DNA of 64,000 nt from contig JAJPKN010000037.1 of the NCBI GenBank assembly GCA_021323695.1, positions 62,001-126,000 of the forward strand, in the 5' to 3' direction. Made by a program: the position numbers and the translations under genes. Below the pieces are notes generated by a model that was not told where the DNA came from, ran no database searches, and was given only the letters and a program-made list of their open reading frames with translations. Source of the DNA: Actinomycetota bacterium (GTDB lineage: Bacteria > Actinomycetota > Acidimicrobiia > Acidimicrobiales > Palsa-688). Of the stretch, positions 26,952-34,615 are shown piece after piece. How positions within the stretch are numbered: the stretch's first letter is position 1; each line of letters starts with the position of its first letter.

Positions 26952-26960
26952 CGCCGGACA

Positions 26961-27431
26961 GTGCCCCGTGCCGGGCAGCACCCCCCGCAGGCCAGTGCCC
27001 CCTCGGCAGGTGGCCCTCCCCGCTCGGTCCTGGTCACTGGCGCCGGTCTGCTGGCGGTGGCCGTGCCCGCCGGCCTCCTGGTTGCCTGGGCCCTACGGCG
27101 TTGCGAGAGGGTGGTGGTACGGGGCCGCAGCATGGAGCCAGGGCTGTTGCCGGGCGACCGGCTCCTTGTCTGGAAAGGGTGGGGCTCCCGTTTGGCTGTC
27201 CGCCCCGGGGACATCGTGGCCGCCCGCGACCCGCTCCAAGCGGGCCGCCGAGTAGTGAAGAGAGTAGCGAGCGTCGGGGCTGACGGTGTGGTGGTGCTGG
27301 GTGACAACGCTGAGGCCAGCACGGACAGCCGCGACTACGGCCCCCTGGCCCCGAGCGAACTTGTGGGCCGGGCTGTTTACCGTTACTACCCGCCAGAGCG
27401 GGCCGGACGGCTGAGACGGATGGGCCAGTAG
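26961..27431 (+). CDS. sodX: Ni-SOD maturation protease (S26 signal peptidase-like)
   Basis: 156 residues. One membrane helix (about 22-44) is followed by a short type I signal-peptidase domain with the catalytic Ser in GRSMEPGLLPGD and the Lys in RRVVKRVASVG; LGDNAEASTDSRDYGP is box E. SodX enzymes cut the SodN propeptide to expose the nickel-binding His. Its place next to sodN makes this assignment firm. GTG 26961 is the first start in frame after the repeat; no strong ribosome site is seen. Confidence 0.92.
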   Translation: MPRAGQHPPQASAPSAGGPPRSVLVTGAGLLAVAVPAGLLVAWALRRCERVVVRGRSMEPGLLPGDRLLVWKGWGSRLAVRPGDIVAARDPLQAGRRVVKRVASVGADGVVVLGDNAEASTDSRDYGPLAPSELVGRAVYRYYPPERAGRLRRMGQ

Positions 27432-27454
27432 CCTGGGGCCGGTGGGGTGCAGCC

Positions 27455-27778
27455 TTGGCTGACTTCGTCCAAGAGATGGAGGCCCAGGGATGGCCGGTGT
27501 CGGTCTGGGGGAACCCTCCGGGTGACACCTATGGCCGGCACGCTCATCCCTACAAGAAGATCCTTTGTTGCCTGGACGGGTCCATCGTCTTCCACACGAG
27601 CGAGGGCGACGTTGCCTTGGTAGCCGGGGACCGTTTGGTCCTGGAAGCCGGGGTGGAGCACTCGGCCACCGTCGGCCCACAGGGAGTGCGTTGCGCTGAG
27701 GCGCACCTGCCCGTCCCTACGGCAATATCCATTCCTTCAGGTACTGTTCCCGGCGTTCCGCCCAGTCCTCGGACGTGA
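27455..27778 (+). CDS. Small cupin-domain protein
   Basis: 107 residues. A single cupin barrel: GDTYGRHAHPYKKILCCLDGSIVFH holds the first motif (two His and a Lys/Glu-type region), and GDRLVLEAGVEHSATVGPQGVRCAEAH the second motif. Such proteins bind a metal and small ligands; the function is unknown. The TTG start lies 23 bp after sodX, so it is probably cotranscribed. The last 62 bp overlap the convergent acetyltransferase gene; the final ~18 residues are therefore of doubtful importance. Confidence 0.7.
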   Translation: MADFVQEMEAQGWPVSVWGNPPGDTYGRHAHPYKKILCCLDGSIVFHTSEGDVALVAGDRLVLEAGVEHSATVGPQGVRCAEAHLPVPTAISIPSGTVPGVPPSPRT

Positions 27779-28343
27779 TGGCGTAGCGGACGTGGTCCTC
27801 CCAGACCCCGTTGATCTCGAGGTAGCGGAGGGCAGTGCCCTCGTTGCGTAGCCCGAGCTTTTCGGCCACGCGGATACTGGCCTTGTTGCGGGGGATGATG
27901 GACGCCTGCAGCCGGTGCAGCATGAGGTCCTCGAAAGCGAACCGGCACACGACTGCAAAGGACTCCGGTATATAACCGTGGCCAGCCATGGCCTGGTCTA
28001 TCCAATACCCGACGTACGCGTTTTGGAAAGGCCCTCGCTGCACGGATGACAGGTTTATCTCGCCTGCGAAACGCTCCGAGCGCTGGCCCACGAAGACCCC
28101 GAAGCCGTAACCGGTACCGAGCTCGCGCTCTCGCAAGCGGGCGCTGCAGCGGGCGGCGAAGGCCCGCCTGTCGTTCACAGCATCAGGCTGACCGGGCACC
28201 GGCCGGGGCTCCCATTTGACCAACCAGTCACGGGACCGGGTCCTCACCTCGCGCCAAGCCTCGAAATCGCCTACCGCGAGGGGTCGTAGCAGCACCCGCT
28301 TGCCCCGTAGCTCGGGGTAAGTGCTGTGGCCCCAGCTCACCAA
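27717..28343 (-). CDS. GNAT acetyltransferase, RimJ/RimL-like
   Basis: 208 residues. Starts with the typical ELRGKRVLLRPLAVGDFEAW and has IPESFAVVCRFAFEDLMLHRLQA and NKASIRVAEKLGLRNEG, the last two helices of RimJ/RimL-type N-acetyltransferases that acetylate ribosomal proteins or small amines with acetyl-CoA. FAGEINLSSVQRGPFQNAYVGYWID is the central beta sheet. The substrate is unknown. It converges on and overlaps the cupin gene. Confidence 0.9.
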   Translation of the reverse strand: MVSWGHSTYPELRGKRVLLRPLAVGDFEAWREVRTRSRDWLVKWEPRPVPGQPDAVNDRRAFAARCSARLRERELGTGYGFGVFVGQRSERFAGEINLSSVQRGPFQNAYVGYWIDQAMAGHGYIPESFAVVCRFAFEDLMLHRLQASIIPRNKASIRVAEKLGLRNEGTALRYLEINGVWEDHVRYAITSEDWAERREQYLKEWILP

Positions 28344-28530
28344 GCCGATGCTAGTGCCCCCTCTGGGGCCTTACCCAGTTGGCCACCCTATCTGGTGCGC
28401 CTCCCCCCAATAGCAGCTGCGGGCCACCGGCCCCCGGCGGTGCAGGACCCCCGGCGGTGCAGGGCCCCTGGCCGGCCGGGCCCAGCCGAGCCAGCGTCAG
28501 CCGGGCCCAGCGGGACCAGCTCCCAACGGC

Positions 28531-28616
28531 ATGGTCCAGGCAGTCTCGTGCCCGTCGGCCAGCTTCTGCATAGCGTTGGCTCTTACAGCGGCTCAGCGTG
28601 TACAACCTGGCCCTAG
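28531..28616 (+). pseudogene. Frameshifted remnant of an SCPSxxFC repeat protein
   Basis: One frame reads AVSCPSASFCIAL and the next frame continues VGSYSGSACTTW. Joined by one added base (GCG-GTTGGC), this gives SCPSASFCIAVGSYSGSA, close to the unit of secreted beta-propeller-like repeat proteins common in some actinobacteria (SCPSxxFCxAVG-YxxG). Only about 25 residues are left and no larger frame surrounds them, so I call it a gene remnant. Confidence 0.45.
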
Positions 28617-29140
28617 GCGTGCGCCGGGACGGCCAGCGCCGGCCTTGGGCCAGCTAGCGCAGGCGGGCTGGCCGGGTAGCAGCCTGTCTATGGCGCGCCC
28701 TCGGGCCCGCGCCCTCGGGCCCGGAAGTGCCGGTCAGGACGGTTGCCTCTAGCACGGGCTCAGGCACCAGCAGGCACCTCGGCTCGGGGCAGGCCAGCTC
28801 GGCGGGCACTTCGTCGCCCGAGTGCAGCCAGCAGGCCGCCTGGCGAGATGGCCTGGGCAAGAAGGCCAGCGGGGGCTCGCTGGGGCGGCAGCGCGGCTGG
28901 GCCAGTGGCAGTGGGGGTGGGACTTGCAGCCCTGGGGAAGCGAGCGGGGGCCGGGGGGTGCCCGGGGTATGCCGAGGAGCTTCGCCCGTTGCCCGTGGAG
29001 GGAGGGGGAAGAACTGGCTAACCAGAACTGGCTAACCAGTGGCTATAGGGGTGGCGCGGGCAGGCCAGGAGCTGGTCGGCGCTGGCCCGTTCCACGACCC
29101 GCTCGGCGTACATGATGCCTATGGCCAGGGCCAGCCAGCC
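28617..29140. other. Non-coding gap, no gene supported
   Basis: About 520 bp between the repeat-protein remnant and ppx. Frames here are short and low in complexity. ACTGGCTAACCAG occurs near 29023-29040 as part of a short duplicated stretch. I see no RNA gene or terminator. Confidence 0.5.
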
Positions 29141-29194
29141 CCAGCCCTAGGCCCCCAGCCCCAGCCCTAGGCCCCCAGCCCCAGCCCTAGGCCC
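29141..29194. repeat. 20-bp tandem repeat, 2.7 copies, running into ppx
   Basis: The unit CCAGCCCTAGGCCCCCAGCC repeats from 29141 to 29194 and includes the ppx stop codon (29167-29169). Inside ppx it encodes the C-terminal Gly-Leu repeats. Confidence 0.9.
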
Positions 29195-30216
29195 GCCCCA
29201 GGCGGTGCAGGGCCACCGGCCAGCAGGGACAGAGCCAACCCGTCCAGGATGTCGGCTTCGGACACGATGCACTCGTCGAAGCCGAAGTGCGACATCAAAG
29301 TGGCGAGGACCAGGGCGCCTCCGACTATCGCAGCCGCCCGGGCCGGTTCGATCCCCGGCCTCGAAGCTCGGTCGGAAGAGGCCAGCCCTGCCAGCTCCGT
29401 CAACGCCTTTTCGACCGCCAGCCTCGACAACCGGTAGTGGTGGACTGCCTGGCGCTGGTAGGCGTACAGGCCTTGGTCATAACAGGCCAAGGCCGAGACC
29501 GTGCCCGCCAACCCAACGAGCGTGACTGCACCGCCCAGGGCGGGGGCGGACGCCCTCGCGTGCGCGAACTGGGAGTGGAGCCACCGAGAAGCCCGGTCCA
29601 GCTCAACCGGCGCGGGTGGGTCCGTCCGCAAGAACCGCTCGCTGACGCGTACGCAACCGAGGTTGAGCGACCGGGCGTAGTCGGGCGGCTGGCCGGCTGA
29701 GCCACCAACTGCCAGCTCGGTGGAGCCGCCGCCGATGTCGACCACCAGCCAAGGAGGCGGGGTGTCCTCGGCCAGGCTCGCCGTCGCGCCCACGAACGAC
29801 AACGCCGCCTCTTGGTCGCCGCTCAGGAGCTCCACTTCAGTGCCCACAACCTGGCTCGCGGGCAGGCAGAACGCGCCCCGGTTGGCACTGTCCCGCAGCG
29901 CGGAGGTCCCCACCATGCGGACGCGTCCCACCTTCAGCTGGTCCATGATGCCCCGGTACTCACTGAGCACGGACAAGGCCCGCTTCACCGCTTCGGGCTT
30001 CAGGTGCCCCGACGCGTCCACTCCTTCGCCCAAGCCGGTGATGCGTGCATGCCTGGCCAGTGCTGTCCCCTGGGGGGAGCACACGAGCAGCCGGGTCGAG
30101 AGGGTCCCGCAGTCTATGGCAGCGACGTTGCCCCGCTCAGCCTCTTGAGGCGGGGCTGAGGCGTCGCCCGGACAGGGTGTGCCCTTTCCGGGGGTGGCCT
30201 GCTGAAGGTGCTCCAC
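29167..30216 (-). CDS. ppx: Exopolyphosphatase / guanosine pentaphosphatase (Ppx/GppA)
   Basis: 349 residues. Actin-like ATPase-fold phosphatase that shortens polyphosphate or removes the 5' phosphate of pppGpp. Motifs: AAIDCGTLSTRLLV (phosphate 1), VGTSALRDSANR, VVDIGGGSTEL (phosphate 2) and LVGLAGTVSALA. GTG 30216 was chosen because it directly follows the DUF501 stop and keeps only a short leader before AAIDCG. In M. tuberculosis and relatives the same order FtsB-like, DUF501, Ppx1 is conserved after eno; eno is not present here. The ending GLGLGLGA comes from a 20-bp DNA repeat. Confidence 0.93.
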   Translation of the reverse strand: MEHLQQATPGKGTPCPGDASAPPQEAERGNVAAIDCGTLSTRLLVCSPQGTALARHARITGLGEGVDASGHLKPEAVKRALSVLSEYRGIMDQLKVGRVRMVGTSALRDSANRGAFCLPASQVVGTEVELLSGDQEAALSFVGATASLAEDTPPPWLVVDIGGGSTELAVGGSAGQPPDYARSLNLGCVRVSERFLRTDPPAPVELDRASRWLHSQFAHARASAPALGGAVTLVGLAGTVSALACYDQGLYAYQRQAVHHYRLSRLAVEKALTELAGLASSDRASRPGIEPARAAAIVGGALVLATLMSHFGFDECIVSEADILDGLALSLLAGGPAPPGAGLGLGLGA

Positions 30217-30217
30217 G

Positions 30218-30772
30218 CTAGGTGCCGGCTCCCACGCCGGCCTGCCCAGCGGCCTGCCGGCCAGGCTGCCCACCGACCTGCCCACCGCCCTTTTGGGCCT
30301 GCCCCCCTGAACCGGCCCATTGGCGCGAGCTCAACTGCTGGGAAGCAAGCCGCTGGTCGACCCACCGCCCCACGGGGTCGTCCCCTCCTGCGAGGTACCA
30401 GGCGTAATGGGCATGCAGGCACTTCACTCCCCTCCTGGCTCCTCCGACCCCGCCCCGGGGCCGTGGGCCTACCCAGTCAGCCGGCAACGCCCGGTCCCGC
30501 TCCGCCGCGTAACGCTGGTGAGCTGCTCGCAGCTGGTCGGGAGCCACCGTCGCCTCGGCTTCCCGGCAGCCGCCCTCTGCCTCCAGGCGGTCCACTGCCC
30601 GTTTGGCTTGCTTGCCGACCAACCAGTAGCGGGTAGGCATGGGGGTGCCGTCGTCCAGCAGGGGTGCGTTGCGGATCACCACGGGCTTACCGGCGCCGTC
30701 CCTGACCACGACCTCAAATTGGCCGCGCGGCTCCCGGCCGAGCAGTTCGGTGACTGCACCTAGGTCGGTCAC
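30218..30772 (-). CDS. DUF501 protein
   Basis: 184 residues. The DUF501 core is clear: VVIRNAPLLDDGTPMPTRYWLVG (with the typical TP-PTRYWL), AVDRLEAEGG and the C-terminal HRGVKCLHAHYAWYLAGG pattern (here ARRGVKCLHAHYAWYLAGGDDPVGRWV), which carries conserved Cys and His. The function is unknown. It is always found with ftsB-like and ppx genes in actinobacteria, as here: 3 bp after ftsB and one base before ppx. A Gln/Gly-rich tail of ~35 residues follows the domain. The start is GTG. Confidence 0.92.
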   Translation of the reverse strand: MTDLGAVTELLGREPRGQFEVVVRDGAGKPVVIRNAPLLDDGTPMPTRYWLVGKQAKRAVDRLEAEGGCREAEATVAPDQLRAAHQRYAAERDRALPADWVGPRPRGGVGGARRGVKCLHAHYAWYLAGGDDPVGRWVDQRLASQQLSSRQWAGSGGQAQKGGGQVGGQPGRQAAGQAGVGAGT

Positions 30773-30775
30773 CCG

Positions 30776-31150
30776 TCAAAGGTAACGCCAAAGCTCCAGG
30801 TACGAGTACCAGGGGGTGTGCTTGGCCATGGCTCGTGGGGCCCTGGGTGCTGGGGCGGGTGGGCTGGGCAGCACCGAGAAGGCCTGCTGGCCGGGTGAGA
30901 CGAGGCCAAACTCCTGGCGGGCCAGGCGCTCGATGGTGGCATCGCTGTGGAGGGACTTGACCTCAGCTGCCAGCTTGGAGTCTTCCGAGCGCAAGGTGGC
31001 CACCACCTGGCGTTCTGCGGCGATGGCATGCTGTTGCTGCAGGTAGGTGCGGGTAGGGAAAACGAACGCGTAGCTGGCCCCAGCCACTACCGCGAGCAGT
31101 ACGAGGCTCCTGGCCATCCTCCGTGCCCTGGTCTTCAACCGAGCTCGCAT
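30776..31150 (-). CDS. ftsB: FtsB/DivIC-like cell division protein
   Basis: 124 residues. A basic cytoplasmic N-terminus, one membrane helix (about 12-32), then a short coiled coil (LQQQHAIAAERQVVATLRSEDSKLAAEVKS split over residues 35-65), and the family ending IERLARQEFGLVSPGQ. FtsB/DivIC joins FtsL and FtsQ in the septal ring. ATG 31150 was chosen since the membrane helix then sits near the N-terminus; longer starts give an unrelated low-complexity leader. First gene of the ftsB-DUF501-ppx operon. Confidence 0.88.
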   Translation of the reverse strand: MRARLKTRARRMARSLVLLAVVAGASYAFVFPTRTYLQQQHAIAAERQVVATLRSEDSKLAAEVKSLHSDATIERLARQEFGLVSPGQQAFSVLPSPPAPAPRAPRAMAKHTPWYSYLELWRYL

Positions 31151-31536
31151 CCCCTGCCGTACAAGTGGTGCTCCTGTTGCACAAGTGACAACTGTGACTG
31201 GAGTGAGACGAATGGCAACTCTAGGCGCTTGCCCAGCCAACTGCCAGCAACATTGCCGGCCGGGGCGACGGACGGGGGCTTTGCGCCTCGCCCTGGAGCC
31301 GGGCAAAGGCCCCTCCGCCAAGCGCCGTCCGTCTCCAGCCCCTCGCTCGGGCCATCGGCCCGCAGGGGCCCGCAGGGCCCGTAGGGCCCGGAAGCAGCCC
31401 CCTGTCCCGGGCTTGGCTCCCCGGTGCCCGCCCGTAGCCCCCCTGCCCTCGGGGAGGCTCGTTCACCCCAAGGAGGCCCCCCTCACCCCCAAGGACGCCC
31501 GCCTCCAGTCCCCGCGGCGGTCGGCCCGTCTGAGTA
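31151..31536. other. Spacer between divergent ftsB and the ABC ATPase gene
   Basis: About 390 bp with no gene that I can support; the open plus-strand frame across it is Arg/Pro-rich and resembles nothing. GC-rich runs at 31360-31390 are short imperfect repeats. Confidence 0.5.
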
Positions 31537-31554
31537 AGCGCTTAGGTAAGCGCT
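31534..31554. promoter_or_regulatory. Candidate operator: AGCGCTTA-GG-TAAGCGCT
   Basis: Perfect 8-bp inverted arms (31537-31544 and 31547-31554) that also read as a direct repeat of GTAAGCGCT (31534-31542, 31546-31554). It lies 68 bp upstream of the sugar-ABC ATPase gene. Sugar regulators of the LacI type often use such AAGCGCTT cores. Confidence 0.5.
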
Positions 31555-31622
31555 GTCTGGGCTGGCCATATGGAAAGCCTGGGAGCAGTGGGGATAACCT
31601 GGAGCAGGACTTAGGAGGTGCC

Positions 31623-32819
31623 ATGGCAACTATCACCTTGGAAAAGGTTTCCAAGGTCTACCCGAACGGCTTGCCGGCGGTGACGGACTTGGACCTGGAA
31701 GTGGCCGAAGGGGAGCTGATGGTCCTTGTCGGCCCGTCCGGCTCGGGCAAGACGACTGCTCTGCGGATGGTCGCCGGCTTGGAGGACATAACGTCGGGGA
31801 CTCTCCGGATGGGTGGCCAGGTGGTCAACGACTTGCCGCCCAAGGACCGCAATGTCGCCATGGTGTTCCAGAGCTATGCGCTCTACCCCCACATGACGGT
31901 GGCTGAGAACATAGGGTTCGCGTTGAAGCTGCGCAAGATGCCCAAGGACCAGATCAAGGCCAAGGTACGTGACGCGGCGCAGATGCTGGGGCTGACCGAC
32001 TACCTCAACAGCAAGCCGGCTCAGCTGTCGGGCGGCCAGCGCCAGCGGGTGGCCATGGGGCGGGCCATCGTGCGCGAGCCATCGGTGTTCTTGATGGACG
32101 AGCCACTGTCCAACCTCGATGCCAAGATGCGGGTGCAGATGCGAGCCGAGATATCCCGCATCCAGCGCCGGGTGGGGGTAGCGACCATGTACGTCACCCA
32201 CGACCAGACCGAGGCCATGACGATGGGCGACCGGGTCGCCGTGCTGCACATGGGGCGCCTACAGCAGTGCGGTACTCCTCAGATGCTCTATGAGCGACCA
32301 GACAACATCTTCGTAGCCGCCTTCATCGGGTCTCCGGCCATGAACCTTTACGAGGCCGGCATCTCCTCCGATGGTGAGCAGGTCGTCATTGGCTCGCAGT
32401 CCCTGGCCCTGCCCCGCGGCCTCCTCGAGTCCCGACCTGGGCTGGCCGCCATGAAGGGGCGCAAGGTCGTGGTCGGTATACGGCCAGAGCACCTCTCCGA
32501 TGCGGCGCTGGCTCCGTCGCCAGGCCCGGGTACCACGCTGTACGCCGATGTCGAGCTCATCGAAGCGCTGGGCCACGAACTGGAGGTGCACTTCTTGATC
32601 GACGCCACTCGGGCCCGTTCCGAGGAGGCGGCAGCCGCCCAGGAGACGGCTGACCTGGGTGGGGCACCGGCCCTCACGATGGCCGGGGCCAAGTCGGAAG
32701 GAGTCGCCCGGGTGTCGCCCCGCTCGCAACTGAAGGCCGGTTCTCGGGCCGCCTTCGTCGTCGATACCGAGCACCTCCACTTCTTCGACCCCGACACCGG
32801 GGCTGCCATCTGGAACTAG
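31623..32819 (+). CDS. ugpC: Sugar ABC transporter ATPase, UgpC/MsmK type
   Basis: 398 residues. Walker A GPSGSGKT (37-44), Q-loop MVFQSYALYPHMTV, signature LSGGQRQRVAMGRA, Walker B VFLMDEPLSNLD, and H-loop YVTHDQTEAMTMGDR. The C-terminal OB-fold part (VVVGIRPEHL, ADVELIEALGHE) is typical of UgpC/MsmK/MalK. In actinobacteria one such ATPase often drives several sugar importers, and no permease or binding-protein gene is next to it here, which fits a shared ATPase. AGGAGG lies 5 nt before ATG 31623. About 30 Ala/Glu-rich extra residues break the OB region near residue 330. Confidence 0.93.
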   Translation: MATITLEKVSKVYPNGLPAVTDLDLEVAEGELMVLVGPSGSGKTTALRMVAGLEDITSGTLRMGGQVVNDLPPKDRNVAMVFQSYALYPHMTVAENIGFALKLRKMPKDQIKAKVRDAAQMLGLTDYLNSKPAQLSGGQRQRVAMGRAIVREPSVFLMDEPLSNLDAKMRVQMRAEISRIQRRVGVATMYVTHDQTEAMTMGDRVAVLHMGRLQQCGTPQMLYERPDNIFVAAFIGSPAMNLYEAGISSDGEQVVIGSQSLALPRGLLESRPGLAAMKGRKVVVGIRPEHLSDAALAPSPGPGTTLYADVELIEALGHELEVHFLIDATRARSEEAAAAQETADLGGAPALTMAGAKSEGVARVSPRSQLKAGSRAAFVVDTEHLHFFDPDTGAAIWN

Positions 32820-32854
32820 GGCGACTGGTACCACCGCCACTCGGAGGCTGAACC

Positions 32855-32915
32855 TCAGGGAGGTTGCCCACCACAGGGCGTCGGGAGGTTGCCAGGGCGT
32901 CGGGAGGTTGCCCGG
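32855..32915. repeat. GGGAGGTTGCC repeated three times
   Basis: Three copies of the motif, two of them preceded by GGCGTC, between the convergent ATPase and the small membrane protein gene. Confidence 0.7.
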
Positions 32916-32924
32916 TACCGCGAC

Positions 32925-33368
32925 CTACCGGCGCCTGTGCTCTCCGCGGGCGTACCCGACTTTGTAGCCGGCCCAACCTGCGGCGAGGGCCAGTGCTACG
33001 TACTCGGCGATGTGAAAGGCAAGGCTGAACAGGCCGCCGAACGCCCAAACGAGCACTGCCCCCGCCACCACGGCCATGGCCAAGGGCCACAACCTGCCTC
33101 GCCCGCTCCTGCTCGCGGGCCCGGTGCCGTCTCGGCCCCCGCTCAGCGCCAGTGCACCCGGGCCCGCAGTCCCGACGGGCGCCGCTGTGCCGGTGCCGAC
33201 GGCTGCCCCGGTGGGTGCCGGTCGGCCCTTGACCCTGGTTGCTGCCCTGCCGGCGCCCTTGTCACCACCCTGGCCCTTGTTGGGGGCGGTACCGAGCGTC
33301 TGGCAGATGAGGCAGTCACCCTGGGGGAAGCCGTGTGGGCACGTTGGCACCCCACCATCCTGCCGCAC
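32925..33368 (-). CDS. Small membrane protein with N-terminal CPHG-CLIC motif
   Basis: 147 residues. The N-terminus PTCPHGFPQGDCLICQ has three Cys and one His spaced like a minimal zinc ribbon. An Ala/Gly/Thr-rich linker follows, then two close hydrophobic segments (about 94-112 and 117-133) and a basic end. I do not recognise a family. The start is GTG at 33368; a second GTG six codons later is possible. It lies 25 bp downstream of PAC2 on the same strand. Confidence 0.6.
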   Translation of the reverse strand: MRQDGGVPTCPHGFPQGDCLICQTLGTAPNKGQGGDKGAGRAATRVKGRPAPTGAAVGTGTAAPVGTAGPGALALSGGRDGTGPASRSGRGRLWPLAMAVVAGAVLVWAFGGLFSLAFHIAEYVALALAAGWAGYKVGYARGEHRRR

Positions 33369-33393
33369 CGGTGCCTGAGGTTGGCCCCGGGGC

Positions 33394-34284
33394 CTACTTC
33401 TGGTCGCCCCGGTGCTCCCTCAGGTACCTCTCGACCTCGGCCGCCAACCGCTCACCTGAGGCGGGCCGGAGCCCACCACCCTCCTGGGCCTGGCCTTGGG
33501 CCTGGCGCTCTTCAGCGTCTTGCTCTTCCAGGCGGCTCACGTAGGCCGAAGCGTCCTCGTCTGAAGCCACCAGTTCGTTGACTTGCCGCTCGTAGGCCGC
33601 TGACGCGATCTGCAGGTCGGTGGTTTCCACCTTCGTGCCGAGCAGCCGGCTGGCCCGTTCGACCAGGGCCAGGGTGGCCTTGGGGGACGAGCTTTGGGAC
33701 ACATAATGGGGGACGCTGGCCCAGAGGGAAATGCTCGTCACCCCTTGCTTGGCCAGTGCGTCGGCGATGACACCCACTATCCCGGTGGGCCCCTCGTAGT
33801 AGGACGGCTCCAGCCCCGCCAAGGTGGCCAGTTCCGAGCTGGTCGCCCCGCCGCTCACCCGTACCGGACGGGTGTGGGGGACGTCGGCCAGCATGGCACC
33901 GAGCAGGACGGCTGACCCCACGTCAAGGGTGCGGCACACCTGGCAGACTTCGCGTACGAAGCTCTTCCAGCGTAACTGAGGCTCCGGCCCGGACATCAGG
34001 ACCACGTCCGTTGCGGTCCCCGGGACGGCGGCGTACGACAGGCTGATCGTGGGCCATTCGACCTGGTGCGTCTCGCCCGCTTCTATGCGCACCTGGGGAC
34101 GGGTGGAGGTGAAATCGAACAGCTCCTCGGGCTCGAAGGTGGCGAAGCGGGCCGCCTTCCAGGAGCGGGCCAGGTAAGCCACCGCCCCGGAGGCGGCATT
34201 ACCGGCGTCGTTCCAACCCTCGAAGGCAGCCACGAGCGTGGGCCGGCGGAGGGTCGGTTGACGTTCCCAATGGAGCAGCTCCAT
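33394..34284 (-). CDS. PAC2-family protein
   Basis: 296 residues. Begins MELLHWERQPTLRRPTLVAAF and continues with EGWNDAGNAASGAV, the hallmark of actinobacterial PAC2 proteins, which share a fold with eukaryotic proteasome assembly chaperones. Other family stretches are LMSGPEPQLRWKSF, LGAMLADVPHTRPV, EGPTGIVGVIADA and SISLWASVPHYVSQSSSPKATLAL. The function in bacteria is unproven. ATG 34284 is chosen because the conserved sequence starts there. This start codon lies within a 25-bp inverted repeat, and no ribosome site is visible upstream. Confidence 0.9.
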   Translation of the reverse strand: MELLHWERQPTLRRPTLVAAFEGWNDAGNAASGAVAYLARSWKAARFATFEPEELFDFTSTRPQVRIEAGETHQVEWPTISLSYAAVPGTATDVVLMSGPEPQLRWKSFVREVCQVCRTLDVGSAVLLGAMLADVPHTRPVRVSGGATSSELATLAGLEPSYYEGPTGIVGVIADALAKQGVTSISLWASVPHYVSQSSSPKATLALVERASRLLGTKVETTDLQIASAAYERQVNELVASDEDASAYVSRLEEQDAEERQAQGQAQEGGGLRPASGERLAAEVERYLREHRGDQK

Positions 34285-34289
34285 TGGGA
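34265..34289. promoter_or_regulatory. 25-bp perfect inverted repeat over the PAC2 start codon
   Basis: TCCCAATGGAGC and GCTCCATTGGGA are 12-bp arms around one base. On the minus strand the PAC2 ATG is in the first arm, so the mRNA could fold into a stem of 11 pairs with a three-base loop that hides the start codon. Confidence 0.6.
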
Positions 34290-34316
34290 CCAGGCTAGTT
34301 GCCCAGCGGCTCAGCG

Positions 34317-34407
34317 GGCCCCAGCGAGGCCCCATCCGGGCCCAGCGAGGCCCCCCATACGGGGCCCCAGCGAGGCCCCCATGCGGGGCCCCCCAGCGAG
34401 GCCCGCC
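34317..34407. repeat. About four tandem 23-bp repeats
   Basis: Units built around CCCAGCGAGGCCCC and CATNCGGGG in the spacer between the divergent PAC2 and DUF4032 genes. The remaining 160 bp up to the CRP-like site hold no gene that I can see. Confidence 0.85.
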
Positions 34408-34565
34408 AAAGGCCCAGGGCCGGGCCCGCTGCCCGGGCACCTCACAAGACAGCAGCCACCCAGGGCCAGCCCTCCCCCTTGGCCGGGGCCGAGTGCGCTT
34501 GAAGAGCTGCTGGCGGGCCAGCTAGCGAAGCCCTCCCTCCTGGCCGAGGCACCGTGCCAAGTGCC

Positions 34566-34581
34566 TGTGACCGCTGTCACA
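34566..34581. promoter_or_regulatory. CRP/FNR-type operator (TGTGA-N6-TCACA)
   Basis: TGTGACCGCTGTCACA matches the CRP consensus half-sites exactly and lies 34 bp upstream of the DUF4032 start codon. Such sites are bound by cAMP-responsive regulators (CRP, GlxR, Cmr) in actinobacteria. Chance occurrence of ten fixed bases in this short spacer is low. Confidence 0.6.
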
Positions 34582-34615
34582 CAACTGGCTGGGCATGGCG
34601 TGAGACACTGGCAAC

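Noticed and set aside
29087-29160. Short minus-strand frame reading LALAIGIMYAERVVERASADQLL
   Set aside because: It looks like a helix plus tail but is bounded by stops within about 45 codons and has no ribosome site or known match.
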